Both the position numbers and the translations under genes were made by a program. Shown here in pieces: positions 44,935 through 53,103 of a DNA stretch of 64,000 bases. The first letter of the stretch is position 1. The number at the start of each line of letters is the position of its first letter. The DNA is from Sphingomonas kyeonggiensis (GTDB taxonomy: Bacteria; Pseudomonadota; Alphaproteobacteria; Sphingomonadales; Sphingomonadaceae): assembly GCF_030812785.1 (NCBI RefSeq), contig NZ_JAUSTJ010000001.1, positions 124,001 through 188,000 of the forward strand, in the 5' to 3' direction. Under the pieces are notes generated by a model. That model was not told the origin of the DNA, did not search any database, and saw only the letters and a list, made by a program, of their open reading frames with translations.

Positions 44935-44972
44935 AAAATGTTGAATCCCTTGAATCGCCACGCATGCGCGGG
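44935..44972 (+). repeat. Tandem-hexamer repeat, copy C
   Basis: TTGAATCCCTTGAATCGCCA at 44941-44960; with its A-rich 5' flank it is identical over 26 bases to copy B at 8541. It is followed by CGCATGCGCG. It lies in the upstream region of ruvA. Confidence 0.7.
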
Positions 44973-45169
44973 CGAGGCAAGATCGAGGGTCGAGAGGGAT
45001 GCCGGCTCACCACCGGTACATAAGCGGAACAGCCGGGCGTAGGAAAGCGAAATCACCCCGCGGGTTCTGGCGGAATGCCGAGGGGCGCCCCAATTCGCGA
45101 CTGCCGATTGGGCGGCGAACGACGACGAGAAAGGAGCGGGCTTCTTGCTCGCTGCTTAACATCTCTTCC

Positions 45170-45248
45170 GTCATCCCGGCCCTGAGCCGGGATCCCGCTT
45201 CTTCTTTCGGAACACGATAGCGGGACCCCGGCTCAGGGCCGGGGTGAC
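45170..45248. repeat. Paired REP-like inverted repeat
   Basis: Two arms of about 30 bases (GTCATCCCGGCCCTGAGCCG… and its near-perfect inverse ending GGGGTGAC) around a short spacer. Each arm is itself a hairpin. It lies 13 bases beyond the ruvC stop. Confidence 0.85.
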
Positions 45249-45261
45249 ACAGAAGGATGCC

Positions 45262-45750
45262 CTAACGCAGCCCCAGGCGCGCGCTGGCGAGGTGATGGGC
45301 GTGGCAGATCGCCACGGCGAGCGCGTCGGCGGCATCGGGGCCGTCGATCTTCACGCCGGGCAGCAGGCGCGAGACCATGGCGTGGACCTGCTCCTTCTCG
45401 GCATTGCCGACACCCACCACCGACTTCTTGACCGTGCTCGGCTTGTACTCGCCGACATCGATGCCGGTCCGCGCGGCAGCGCACAGCACAACCCCGCGCG
45501 CCTGGCCGAGCTTGAGCGTCGACTGGGCGTTGGAATTGACGAACACCTCCTCGACCGCGGCGGCTTCCGGCGCGTGATCGGCGATCAGCGCGGCGAGCAT
45601 GGCATCGAGATGGGCGAGGCGGCGCGGCAACGGCGCCTGGGCGTCGGTCTTCAGCTTGCCGTTGGCGAGGTGCGACAGGCGATTGCCCTCGGCACGGATC
45701 AGCCCCCAGCCGGTGGTGCCGAGCCCGGGATCGAGGCCTAGGATGATCAT
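45262..45750 (-). CDS. ruvC: Crossover junction endodeoxyribonuclease RuvC
   Basis: A 162-residue Holliday-junction resolvase. The catalytic acidic residues are in [14 protein letters not shown] (Asp7), [20 protein letters not shown] (Glu) and [17 protein letters not shown] (two Asp). The ATG at 45750 overlaps the stop of the DUF559 gene (ATGA). Separated from ruvA by a 364-base gap. Confidence 0.98.
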   Translation of the reverse strand: MIILGLDPGLGTTGWGLIRAEGNRLSHLANGKLKTDAQAPLPRRLAHLDAMLAALIADHAPEAAAVEEVFVNSNAQSTLKLGQARGVVLCAAARTGIDVGEYKPSTVKKSVVGVGNAEKEQVHAMVSRLLPGVKIDGPDAADALAVAICHAHHLASARLGLR

Positions 45751-46223
45751 TGTTCGCAGGTTCCGGGCTTTTGGACAGGCCCCACCCCAACCCCTCCCCC
45801 GAGGGGGAGGGGCTTTGAGTGCGGCTGGCTTAGCCCCTCCCCTTCAGGGGAGGGGTTGGGGTGGGGCAAGCCGGACCAGCGATCGGACCCCTCCCGCAAT
45901 GCGCTGGCGATCGTCAGGACGACACCGTCCAGATTGTCCCACACCTGATGGTTGGTGAACCGCAGCGTCGCAAACCCCTTGGCGGCGAGCCGCGTGTCGC
46001 GGCGATCGTCATATGCTGCGTCGTGCGTGTCGCCATCGACCTCGACGATCAGCCCCTTCGAGGGGCAGAAGAAGTCGCAGATGTACGGGAAGATCACATG
46101 CTGGCGGCGGAATTTGTGGCCGAGCTGCGAATTGGAGAGGTTGCGCCAGACCCGCACCTCCAGCTCGGTGGGGTTGCGGCGCATTTCATGGGCTCTGTCG
46201 AGAAGTTCGCGTTCGGTTATCAC
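45747..46223 (-). CDS. DUF559 endonuclease-like protein with repeat-derived C-terminus
   Basis: A 158-residue protein. Residues 1-111 are a DUF559 (Vsr-like, PD-(D/E)xK) nuclease domain: [13 protein letters not shown] with Glu20, [10 protein letters not shown] with Asp50, [11 protein letters not shown] with Glu61-x-Asp-type catalytic residues, and [19 protein letters not shown]. From about residue 118 the sequence ([11 protein letters not shown], then [11 protein letters not shown]) is simply the translation of the inverted repeat at 45780-45866. The start is a GTG at 46223, and the G-rich sequence just upstream (GGGGTGGGG) comes from another copy of the same repeat. The stop overlaps the ruvC ATG. 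Function unknown; Vsr-like nicking is a reasonable guess. Confidence 0.85.
   Translation of the reverse strand: MITERELLDRAHEMRRNPTELEVRVWRNLSNSQLGHKFRRQHVIFPYICDFFCPSKGLIVEVDGDTHDAAYDDRRDTRLAAKGFATLRFTNHQVWDNLDGVVLTIASALREGSDRWSGLPHPNPSPEGEGLSQPHSKPLPLGGGVGVGPVQKPGTCEQ
45779..45867. repeat. Inverted pair of C-rich repeat units in the DUF559 3' end
   Basis: GCCCCACCCCAACCCCTCCC… hairpin unit, a 15-base spacer and the inverted unit ending …GGTTGGGGTGGGGC. It lies entirely inside the DUF559 reading frame. Confidence 0.9.
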
Positions 46224-46224
46224 T

Positions 46225-46263
46225 GCCCCACCCCAACCCCTCCCCTAAAGGGGAGGGGCTTTA
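46225..46263. repeat. Single C-rich repeat unit upstream of DUF559
   Basis: GCCCCACCCCAACCCCTCCC followed by CTAAAGGGGAGGGGCTTT; the same unit as the left half of 45779-45867, in the same orientation. It begins one base before the DUF559 start codon (on the minus strand, immediately upstream) and ends 10 bases from the yebC stop. Confidence 0.9.
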
Positions 46264-46273
46264 GAGTAGCAGC

Positions 46274-47017
46274 TCAGCCCAGCTTCTCCATCACCGCGTC
46301 CGAGACTTCGTAATTGCCCCACACCGTCTGGACGTCGTCATCGTCGTCGAGCGCGTCGATCAGCTTGAACAGCTTGGTCGCGTCGTCCTCGTTCACGTCG
46401 ACCATGGTCTGCGGGCGCCAGGCGAGCTTGGCGCCTTCGGCTTCGCCGAGCACCGGCTCCAATGCCTTGGCGACTTCGTGGAGGTCGCCCTGGGCGGTCC
46501 AGATCTCATGGCCGTCCTCGGAGCTGGTCACGTCCTCGGCGCCGGCCTCGAGCGCTGCTTCGAACACCTTCTCGGCGTCGCCGACCTTGGCCGGATAGTT
46601 GATCAGGCCCATGCGGTCGAAGCCGTGGCTGACCGAGCCGGCGGTGCCGAGATTGCCGCCATTCTTCGAGACCGCGGTACGCACGTTGGTGGCGGTACGG
46701 TTGCGGTTGTCGGTCAGCGCCTCGATGATCAGCGAGACGCCGCCCGGGCCGAAGCCCTCGTAGCGGATCTCTTCGTAATTCTCGCCGTCGCCCTTGCTCG
46801 CCTTGTCGATCGAGCGCTGGATATTGTCCTTGGGCATCGACTGCGCCTTGGCCGCGGCGATCGCGGCGCGCAGGCGCGGGTTCATGTCGGGATCGGGCAA
46901 GCCCATCTTGGCGGCGACGGTGATTTCGCGGCTGAGCTTGGAGAACATGCTCGAGCGCTTCTTATCCTGCGCGCCCTTGCGGTGCATGATGTTCTTGAAT
47001 TTGGAATGGCCTGCCAT
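46274..47017 (-). CDS. yebC: YebC/PmpR family regulator
   Basis: A 247-residue YebC/TACO1-family protein. Start [20 protein letters not shown] is diagnostic; [40 protein letters not shown] and [20 protein letters not shown] follow. Described as a DNA-binding regulator and, more recently, a translation factor for proline-rich stretches. Often adjacent to ruvC in proteobacteria, as here (with DUF559 between). Confidence 0.97.
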   Translation of the reverse strand: MAGHSKFKNIMHRKGAQDKKRSSMFSKLSREITVAAKMGLPDPDMNPRLRAAIAAAKAQSMPKDNIQRSIDKASKGDGENYEEIRYEGFGPGGVSLIIEALTDNRNRTATNVRTAVSKNGGNLGTAGSVSHGFDRMGLINYPAKVGDAEKVFEAALEAGAEDVTSSEDGHEIWTAQGDLHEVAKALEPVLGEAEGAKLAWRPQTMVDVNEDDATKLFKLIDALDDDDDVQTVWGNYEVSDAVMEKLG

Positions 47018-47109
47018 TGCGCTTCTCTTGAATTTGGTCGGGCGGCTTTAGGCCAGGCGCGGGGGGATGGGCAATGCTTGCCCCGAATATCGTCACCCCG
47101 GCCAGATAC

Positions 47110-47188
47110 GTCATCCCGGCGAAAGCCGGAATCTCGTGCCACAGGCCGTTCGCTTGCCGCCTGAGATCCCGGCTTTCGCCGGGATGAC
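47110..47188. repeat. Paired REP-like inverted repeat
   Basis: Arms GTCATCCCGGCGAAAGCCGG… and …CCGGCTTTCGCCGGGATGAC around a 28-base centre, seven bases beyond the gapR stop. Confidence 0.85.
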
Positions 47189-47195
47189 GCCAACG

Positions 47196-47432
47196 TCAGA
47201 TGCCCAGCGCCTGCTTGTAGGTCTCGAGCAGCATCTCCGCCTCGTCGCGGTGATGCTTCTCCATCTTCCGCAGGCGGACGATGTTGCGCATCGTCTTCAC
47301 GTCGAAGCCGGTCGACTTGGCTTCGGCATAGACATCCTTGATGTCGTCGGCGATGCCCTTCTTCTCTTCCTCGAGGCGTTCGATCCGCTCGATGAAAAGG
47401 CGCAGCTGCTCGGCGGAAATCGAATCGGACAA
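47196..47432 (-). CDS. gapR: GapR family DNA-binding protein (DUF2312)
   Basis: A 78-residue nucleoid-associated protein. [40 protein letters not shown] and [10 protein letters not shown] match DUF2312/GapR, which clamps overtwisted DNA ahead of replication and transcription in Caulobacter. The best start is a TTG at 47432 with CAGGAG seven bases upstream; no ATG is available near the conserved N-terminus. Confidence 0.93.
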   Translation of the reverse strand: MSDSISAEQLRLFIERIERLEEEKKGIADDIKDVYAEAKSTGFDVKTMRNIVRLRKMEKHHRDEAEMLLETYKQALGI

Positions 47433-47574
47433 AGGAAAGCTCCTGGAAGAATCTGTTCGGAAAGGGGCGCGATTATCGGAGCGCGGGGCGCCGCTCAACC
47501 CCCATCCGCGACGAGGCGAGGGTCCGCGTCTTCCCTCGATTGCCCCGTGCGACCGCCGCCGCTATCCGGAAGCC

Positions 47575-48426
47575 ATGCCCCTTTTCCGCCGAATCGCGCT
47601 TCTCGCCGCCGCCACGCTTGCCCTTTTGCCCGCCACGGCGCCAGCCCAGACCCGGCCGACGCCGCCGGTCCAGCTGCCCCCGGCGATGCGGGTGCCGGCT
47701 CCGGCGACGATCCGCCCCGCACCGATCCCGATCGAGAAGCAGCCCTTCGCCGCCGAGATCGCCGCGTTCGAGGCGCGCGACAGGGTGGCGAAGCCGGTCA
47801 AGGGCGGGGTGCTGTTCCTCGGCAGCTCGAGCATCCGGATGTGGACCGACCTGGCGAAGGATTTCCCGGGCCATAACGTGATCAACCGCGGCTTCGGCGG
47901 ATCGACCATCCCGGACAGCATCCGCTATGTCGACCGGATCGTGACGCCCTATGCGCCGAAGACGGTGGTCTTCTACGCCGGCGACAACGACCTGGAGGCG
48001 GGGCACACGCCCGAGGAGGTCTTCTCCGACTTCCAGGTGCTGGTCGGCAAGATCCGGCTGCGCTTGCCCCAGACGCGCATCCTGTTCGTCTCGATCAAGC
48101 CAAGCCTGTCGCGCTGGCGGCTGATCGACGGCATCCGCGCGACCAACGCGCTGGTGCGCGACCATGTCGCGACCGATCCGCTGCTCGGCTATGTCGATAT
48201 CGTGCCGGGGATGACGGGCCCGGACGGCAGGCCCCGCCCCGAGCTGTTCCTCGGCGACGGGCTGCACATGACCCGCGCCGGCTATGACATCTGGCGCGCG
48301 GCGGTGGGCAAGGCGATGAAGTGGAAGCTGCCGCCGCTGCCTGCCCGCCCTCCGGCGCACGGTACCGGCAAGCCGCCGGCGAAGCCGGTCAGCGGCCCGG
48401 TTCGGTCATCGAAGGCGGGTCACTAG
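47575..48426 (+). CDS. Exported SGNH/GDSL hydrolase
   Basis: A 283-residue exported esterase/lipase-type SGNH hydrolase. Signal [20 protein letters not shown]; a Pro-rich linker (PTPPVQLPPAMRVPAPATIR) follows. Block I is LFLGSSSIRMW (Ser), block II INRGFGGSTI (Gly), block III YAGDNDLEAG (Asn), and block V FLGDGLHMTRAGYDIW (Asp, His). The C-terminal Pro/Lys tail overlaps the convergent DUF1244 gene by 38 bases. Confidence 0.9.
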   Translation: MPLFRRIALLAAATLALLPATAPAQTRPTPPVQLPPAMRVPAPATIRPAPIPIEKQPFAAEIAAFEARDRVAKPVKGGVLFLGSSSIRMWTDLAKDFPGHNVINRGFGGSTIPDSIRYVDRIVTPYAPKTVVFYAGDNDLEAGHTPEEVFSDFQVLVGKIRLRLPQTRILFVSIKPSLSRWRLIDGIRATNALVRDHVATDPLLGYVDIVPGMTGPDGRPRPELFLGDGLHMTRAGYDIWRAAVGKAMKWKLPPLPARPPAHGTGKPPAKPVSGPVRSSKAGH

Positions 48427-48763
48427 CCGGGAAGCTCTCGTCGAGCGCCTCGTCCAGCTCGTCATCGAGCACCTGGTTCTTCTTCAGGCTCTCTTCCATC
48501 CGCGCCAGCTGCCCGGGCGTGGCCTCGCCCTGGTGCTGCGCCTTCCACTCGGAGAAGGGCATGTCGTAGATGATGCGGCGCGCCTCGTCCTTGGCGATTC
48601 CGGGGTCCGCCTCGACGATCCAGTCGGCCAGGCAGTTGCGGCAAAAGCCCGCCAGGCCCATCAGATCGATGTTCTGCGCATCGGTGCGATGGCGGAGGTG
48701 ACGGACGAGCGTGCGGAACGCTTTGGCCGCCGTAGCGTCGTCCAGTTTGTCGAGATCGTCCAT
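48389..48763 (-). CDS. DUF1244 family protein
   Basis: A 124-residue protein. AFRTLVRHLRHRTDAQNIDL and MGLAGFCRNCLADWIVEADP (with a CxxC) and IYDMPFSEWKAQHQ match DUF1244, function unknown. The C-terminal ALDESFPASDPPSMTEPG is a recurrent tail motif in alphaproteobacterial proteins. It overlaps the tail of the SGNH hydrolase on the opposite strand. Confidence 0.9.
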   Translation of the reverse strand: MDDLDKLDDATAAKAFRTLVRHLRHRTDAQNIDLMGLAGFCRNCLADWIVEADPGIAKDEARRIIYDMPFSEWKAQHQGEATPGQLARMEESLKKNQVLDDELDEALDESFPASDPPSMTEPGR

Positions 48764-48830
48764 TTATCACACCTCAGCGGTTGATCCTCCGCGATATGAG
48801 GCTAGAGCCAGCCGGGCACAAGCCGAGGAT

Positions 48831-50318
48831 ATGACAACGATGACAAAGGCAATCAGCCCCCGCACGCGCAAGGTCCGCATCCTCGCCACGCTCGGCCCCG
48901 CCAGCGCGACGCCCGAGATGATCGCGAAGCTGTTCGAGGCCGGCGCCGACGCGTTCCGCATCAACATGAGCCATGGCGACCAGGCATCGAAGGTGCCGCT
49001 GTTCGCGGCGATCCGAGGCCTGGAGAAGAAGTACGGCCGCCCGACCACGATCCTGGCCGACCTTCAGGGCCCGAAGCTGCGCGTCGGCAAGTTCGCCGAC
49101 GGCAAGGTCCAGCTGGTCACCGGCCACGAGTTCATCCTCGACCGCGACAAGACGCCGGGCGACGCGACTCGCGTCGAGCTGCCGCACCGCGAGATCTTCG
49201 AGGCGGCGCACGAGAATGCCCGGCTGCTGCTCGACGACGGCAAGCTGGTGCTGCGCGTCCTCTCGGTCGCGCCCGACCGGCTGACCACGATCGTCGAGGT
49301 CGGCGGCGCGCTGTCGAACAACAAGGGCCTGAACGTGCCCGACATGGTGCTGCCGCTCGCCGCCCTCACCGAGAAGGACCGCAGCGACCTCGCCTTCGCG
49401 GTCGAGCAGGGCGCCGACTGGATCGCGCTCAGCTTCGTCCAGCGCCCCGAGGACCTGATGGAAGCCCGTCGCCTGATCGGCGGCAAGGCGGCCCTGCTCG
49501 CCAAGATCGAGAAGCCCTCGGCCATCGCCCGCCTCGACGAGATCGTCGAGCAGTGCGACGGCGTGATGGTCGCCCGCGGCGACCTGGGCGTCGAACTGCC
49601 GCCGCAGACCGTGCCGCCGATGCAGAAGCGCATCGTCGAGACCGCGCGCCGCATGGGCCGCCCGGTGATCGTTGCGACGCAGATGCTCGAATCGATGATC
49701 GAATCGCCGTCGCCGACGCGCGCCGAGGTCTCGGACGTCGCGACCGCGGTCTATGACGGCGCCGACGCGATCATGCTCTCGGCCGAGAGCGCCGCGGGCA
49801 AGTGGCCGGTCGAATCGGTGGCGATGATGAATTCGATCGCCGATGCGGTGGAGCGCGATCCGGCGCATGGCGACCGCGTCCACTTCACCGTGCTGCGCCC
49901 CGATCCCACCACGGCGGACGCGCTGGCCGAAGCGGCGAAGAACATCGCGCGCACCGTCTCGGCTTCGGGCATCACCTGCTTCACCACCTCGGGCTCGACC
50001 GCGCGCCGCATCGCCCGCGAGCGCCCGCCCGTGCCGATCCTGGTGCTGACCCCGCATATCGACACCGCCCGCCGGCTCGGCCTGCTCTGGGGCGTGCACG
50101 CGGTGCACACCCGCGACGTCGATTCGTTCGAGGAGATGGTCGCCAAATCGAAGCGGATGGCGCTGCGCCACCATATCGCCGCGGCGGGCGACCGCGTCGT
50201 GCTGTGCGCCGGCGTGCCGTTCAAGACGCCGGGATCGACCAACGTGCTGCACGTGGTGACCCTGGTCGGCGACGAACTGAAGAACCACCCGGGCAAGGAA
50301 GGCCCGGACGCGATCTGA
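48831..50318 (+). CDS. pyk: Pyruvate kinase
   Basis: A 495-residue pyruvate kinase converting PEP and ADP to pyruvate and ATP. RKVRILATLGPASATPEMI at the N-terminus, MSHGDQASK, the active-site KIEKPSAIARLDEIVEQCDG with MVARGDLGVELP, and GRPVIVATQMLESMIESPSP are diagnostic. The ATG at 48831 follows CCGAGGA. It is 67 bases from the divergent DUF1244 gene. Confidence 0.98.
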   Translation: MTTMTKAISPRTRKVRILATLGPASATPEMIAKLFEAGADAFRINMSHGDQASKVPLFAAIRGLEKKYGRPTTILADLQGPKLRVGKFADGKVQLVTGHEFILDRDKTPGDATRVELPHREIFEAAHENARLLLDDGKLVLRVLSVAPDRLTTIVEVGGALSNNKGLNVPDMVLPLAALTEKDRSDLAFAVEQGADWIALSFVQRPEDLMEARRLIGGKAALLAKIEKPSAIARLDEIVEQCDGVMVARGDLGVELPPQTVPPMQKRIVETARRMGRPVIVATQMLESMIESPSPTRAEVSDVATAVYDGADAIMLSAESAAGKWPVESVAMMNSIADAVERDPAHGDRVHFTVLRPDPTTADALAEAAKNIARTVSASGITCFTTSGSTARRIARERPPVPILVLTPHIDTARRLGLLWGVHAVHTRDVDSFEEMVAKSKRMALRHHIAAAGDRVVLCAGVPFKTPGSTNVLHVVTLVGDELKNHPGKEGPDAI

Positions 50319-50328
50319 TTTCCACTGT

Positions 50329-50432
50329 GTCATCCCCGCGAAAGCGGGGCCCATCTCGAGCGCGCGCCGCGAATATGGCGGTTGTGCTTGAGGATAGTCC
50401 GGGAGATGGGTCCCCGCTTTCGCGGGGATGAC
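50329..50432. repeat. Paired REP-like inverted repeat
   Basis: Arms GTCATCCCCGCGAAAGCGGG… and …CCCGCTTTCGCGGGGATGAC with a 44-base centre, between the convergent pyk and HAD genes. Confidence 0.88.
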
Positions 50433-50441
50433 GACAGGGGT

Positions 50442-51053
50442 TTAAAGCAGCCCCAGCGCCTGCATATCCGCGCGCAGCCTGTCGGCATCGGTGAAAAGCA
50501 GCCCGCGCAGCCCCGCGTCGTTCGCCGCGGCGACATTGTCCTCGCGATCGTCGACGAACACCGCGTCCGGCCCCTCCAGCCCGAATCGGGCGAGCGCCAG
50601 CGCGTAGATTGCGGGATCGGGCTTCACCAGCTTCTCGTCGCCCGAGACGACGATATCCTGGAAGCGATCGAACAAGGCCGATTCGCGGTTGCGGAATTGC
50701 GGCCAGAACTCGCCCGAGAAATTGGTGATCGCGAACAGCGGCACGCCCGATTCGTCGAGCTCCGCGACCAGCTCCGTCATGCCCGGCAGCGCATGCGGGA
50801 TCTGTTCGTCGAATCGCGGACCCCAGAGCGCGATCATCTCGGCGAACTCGGGGTGCGCGGCGGCCAGCTCCGCCGAGGTCTCGGCAAAGGGGCGGCCAGC
50901 ATCGTGCTGGAAATGCCACGCCTTGGTGGCGACGTTACCTAGAAACGCGTCGAGCGCCCGATCGTCACCGATCAGGCGCTCGTACAAGTACCGCGGATTC
51001 CAGTCGTAGAGGACGTTGCCGACGTCGAAGATGACGGCAGCCGGCGCCTCCAC
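50442..51053 (-). CDS. HAD family hydrolase (HAD-IA)
   Basis: A 203-residue haloacid dehalogenase-like phosphatase. Motif I is VIFDVGNVLYDW (nucleophile Asp followed by an unusual DVG instead of DxD), motif II ITNFSGEF, motif III Lys in DEKLVKPDPAIY, motif IV VFVDDREDNVAAA. The substrate is not deducible. GTG start at 51053, nine bases after the L36 gene. Confidence 0.9.
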   Translation of the reverse strand: MEAPAAVIFDVGNVLYDWNPRYLYERLIGDDRALDAFLGNVATKAWHFQHDAGRPFAETSAELAAAHPEFAEMIALWGPRFDEQIPHALPGMTELVAELDESGVPLFAITNFSGEFWPQFRNRESALFDRFQDIVVSGDEKLVKPDPAIYALALARFGLEGPDAVFVDDREDNVAAANDAGLRGLLFTDADRLRADMQALGLL

Positions 51054-51061
51054 GCGCAGGA

Positions 51062-51187
51062 TCAGCCCTGGCGGGCCTTGAACCGCTTCTGGGTCTTGTT
51101 GATGACGTAGATGCGCCCACGACGACGGATCACGCGGTTGTCGCGATGCCGATCCTTGAGCGACTTCAATGAATTCACGATCTTCAT
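51062..51187 (-). CDS. rpmJ: 50S ribosomal protein L36
   Basis: A 41-residue L36 of the C-minus (zinc-free, YkgO) type: [20 protein letters not shown], then [20 protein letters not shown], then a terminal Gly. The zinc ligands of the usual L36 are absent. It is conserved in this position in alphaproteobacteria and transcribed with the HAD gene. Confidence 0.95.
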   Translation of the reverse strand: MKIVNSLKSLKDRHRDNRVIRRRGRIYVINKTQKRFKARQG

Positions 51188-51358
51188 GACCGATTCGCTT
51201 CTCAATTATGGAATGCCGGAAAGAGGGGCTCGCCTAGTGACCGATCCCCGCCAAGTCAAGGCAGGAGTCGCCCTGTCGCGGTGCGGAACCGACTCGACCT
51301 GATCCGTGTTGGAGGGCAAACGGGAGACGTTCCGTTCGCGAAACAGGAGTACGCCCGC

Positions 51359-51958
51359 GTGAAGAAGCCGCTCAGCATCGCCCTGCTCGTAGCACTGGGG
51401 GCCTGCGCGCCCACCTACCGCCCCCAGCCGATCGACGTGACCCGCTACCATCTGGGCAATCCGATGGAGCGCACCACGGTGGCGGTGGAGCCGATGGCCA
51501 ACACCGATTCGTTCGGGCCCGAATACCAGGCCTATTCGGACGCGGTGCGCGCCGAGCTGGAGCGGCTGGGCTATGTCCAGTCCACTAGCAGCACGCCTTC
51601 GGGCTATATCGCCGCGGTCGCCTTCCGCCGGACCAGCAAGGGCGCCTTCAAGGAGCCGCCGCCCGTGACCATCGGCGTCGGCGGGGGCAGCTTCAGCGGC
51701 GGGCGCCGCGGCGGCGTGGGCGTCGGCGGCGATGTCGGCTTCGGCATCGGCGGCAAGGTGCGCGAGCTCTACCAGACCGAACTGTGGGTGCAGCTGCGCC
51801 GCCGCAGCGACAACACCACCGTATGGGAAGGCCGCGCCCAGAGCGGCAGCGTGAGCGGCACGGATCCCGATCAGCCGTCCGTCGCCGCCGCGCGCATGGC
51901 CAAGGCGCTGTTCAAGGACTTCCCCGGCGAGTCCGGCATCACTATCACGGTGAAATGA
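51359..51958 (+). CDS. DUF4136 family lipoprotein
   Basis: A 199-residue exported lipoprotein. GTG start at 51359 with CAGGAG nine bases upstream; the signal peptide ends at the lipobox LGAC. A Gly-rich middle (GGGSFSGGRRGGVGVGGDVG) precedes the DUF4136 core TELWVQLRRRSDNTTVWEGR. It overlaps the M14 gene by ATGA. Confidence 0.85.
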   Translation: MKKPLSIALLVALGACAPTYRPQPIDVTRYHLGNPMERTTVAVEPMANTDSFGPEYQAYSDAVRAELERLGYVQSTSSTPSGYIAAVAFRRTSKGAFKEPPPVTIGVGGGSFSGGRRGGVGVGGDVGFGIGGKVRELYQTELWVQLRRRSDNTTVWEGRAQSGSVSGTDPDQPSVAAARMAKALFKDFPGESGITITVK

Positions 51959-53073
51959 CCATCCAGATCAATTCCGGCTTCGACTCCGGCAACATCCGCC
52001 TCGTCGGCATCGAGGGCGACCGCGTCGACCTCGAGATCGTCACCGATCACCTGTCCGACTTCTACCAGTGGTTCCATTTCCGCGTGGCGGGCGCGAAGGG
52101 GCGTACGCTCACCTTCCGCCTGCTCAACGCGGGCGGGGCGGCCTATGCGTTCGGCTGGCCGGGCTACAAGGCGCGCTGGTCGACCGACCGCGAGGCGTGG
52201 CGCACCGCCGATTCGTCCTATGCCGACGGCGTCCTCACCTTCACCAAGACGATCGACACCGACCTGGTGTGGTTCGCCTATTTCGCGCCCTACTCGATGG
52301 AGCGCCACCACGACCTGGTCAGCCGCATGGCACTGATGCCCGGCGTGTCGCACCGCGAGCTCGGCAAGACGCTCGACGGCCAGCCGATGGACCTGCTGAC
52401 GCTCGGCACCGGCCCCAAGACCGTGTGGATCTATGCCCGCCAGCATCCGGGCGAGAGCATGGCCGAGTGGTGGGCCGAAGGCGCCCTCGAGTTCCTCACC
52501 GATCCGACCAACCAGACCGCGCTCGCCCTGCGCGAAAAGGCCGTGTTCCACATCGTGCCGAACATGAACCCGGACGGCTCACGCCGCGGACACCTGCGCA
52601 CCAACGCCGCGGGCATCAACCTCAACCGCGAATGGCATGCGCCGACGATGGAGAAGAGCCCCGAGGTGTTCCTCGTCAAGGCGGCGATGGACGAGACAGG
52701 TTGCGACTTCGCGATCGACGTGCACGGCGACGAGGCGATCCCGGCCAACTTCCTCGCCGGCTTCGAGGGCATCCCCTCCTGGACCGACGAACAGGGCGAG
52801 AAATTCTACGAATATGCCCGCCGCCTCGCCAAGGCGACGCCCGACTTCCAGCTCGACCTCGGCTACGAGAAGTCGGCGCCGGGCCAGGCCAATTTGTCCA
52901 TGTCGACCAACCAGCTCGCCGAGCGTTTCGGCGCAGTGTCGATGACGCTGGAGATGCCGTTCAAGGATCACGAGGCGAACGCCGATCCGGAGTTCGCCTG
53001 GTCGCCCGCGCGCTGCAAGACGCTGGCGCATAGCTGTCTTGAGACTTTGGCAGGATTTATCGACCAAGTCTGA
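51955..53073 (+). CDS. M14 family zinc carboxypeptidase
   Basis: A 372-residue cytosolic-type M14 (AGBL/CCP-like) carboxypeptidase. Zinc ligands are in ARQHPGESMAEW (His164, Glu167) and AIDVHGDEAIP (His257); INLNREWHAP has the Asn-Arg substrate site, and MTLEMPFKDHE the catalytic Glu333. The N-terminal 110 residues are the beta-sandwich found in CCPs. No signal peptide, so cytoplasmic. Confidence 0.93.
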   Translation: MTIQINSGFDSGNIRLVGIEGDRVDLEIVTDHLSDFYQWFHFRVAGAKGRTLTFRLLNAGGAAYAFGWPGYKARWSTDREAWRTADSSYADGVLTFTKTIDTDLVWFAYFAPYSMERHHDLVSRMALMPGVSHRELGKTLDGQPMDLLTLGTGPKTVWIYARQHPGESMAEWWAEGALEFLTDPTNQTALALREKAVFHIVPNMNPDGSRRGHLRTNAAGINLNREWHAPTMEKSPEVFLVKAAMDETGCDFAIDVHGDEAIPANFLAGFEGIPSWTDEQGEKFYEYARRLAKATPDFQLDLGYEKSAPGQANLSMSTNQLAERFGAVSMTLEMPFKDHEANADPEFAWSPARCKTLAHSCLETLAGFIDQV

Positions 53074-53103
53074 GGAAAGCCGCGATTTCGGGGAGGGGAA
53101 TCG

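Larger units (their letters stand above)
44898..45261. other. Gap between ruvA and ruvC
   Basis: A 364-base region with no gene. It contains the tandem-hexamer repeat (44935-44972) about 40 bases upstream of ruvA, which might be part of the ruvA promoter, and the paired inverted repeat (45170-45248) next to the ruvC 3' end. The rest shows nothing recognisable. Confidence 0.5.

Noticed and set aside
48774..50354. A 526-codon leftward frame opposite pyruvate kinase.
   Set aside because: Antisense shadow of pyk with no recognisable domain.
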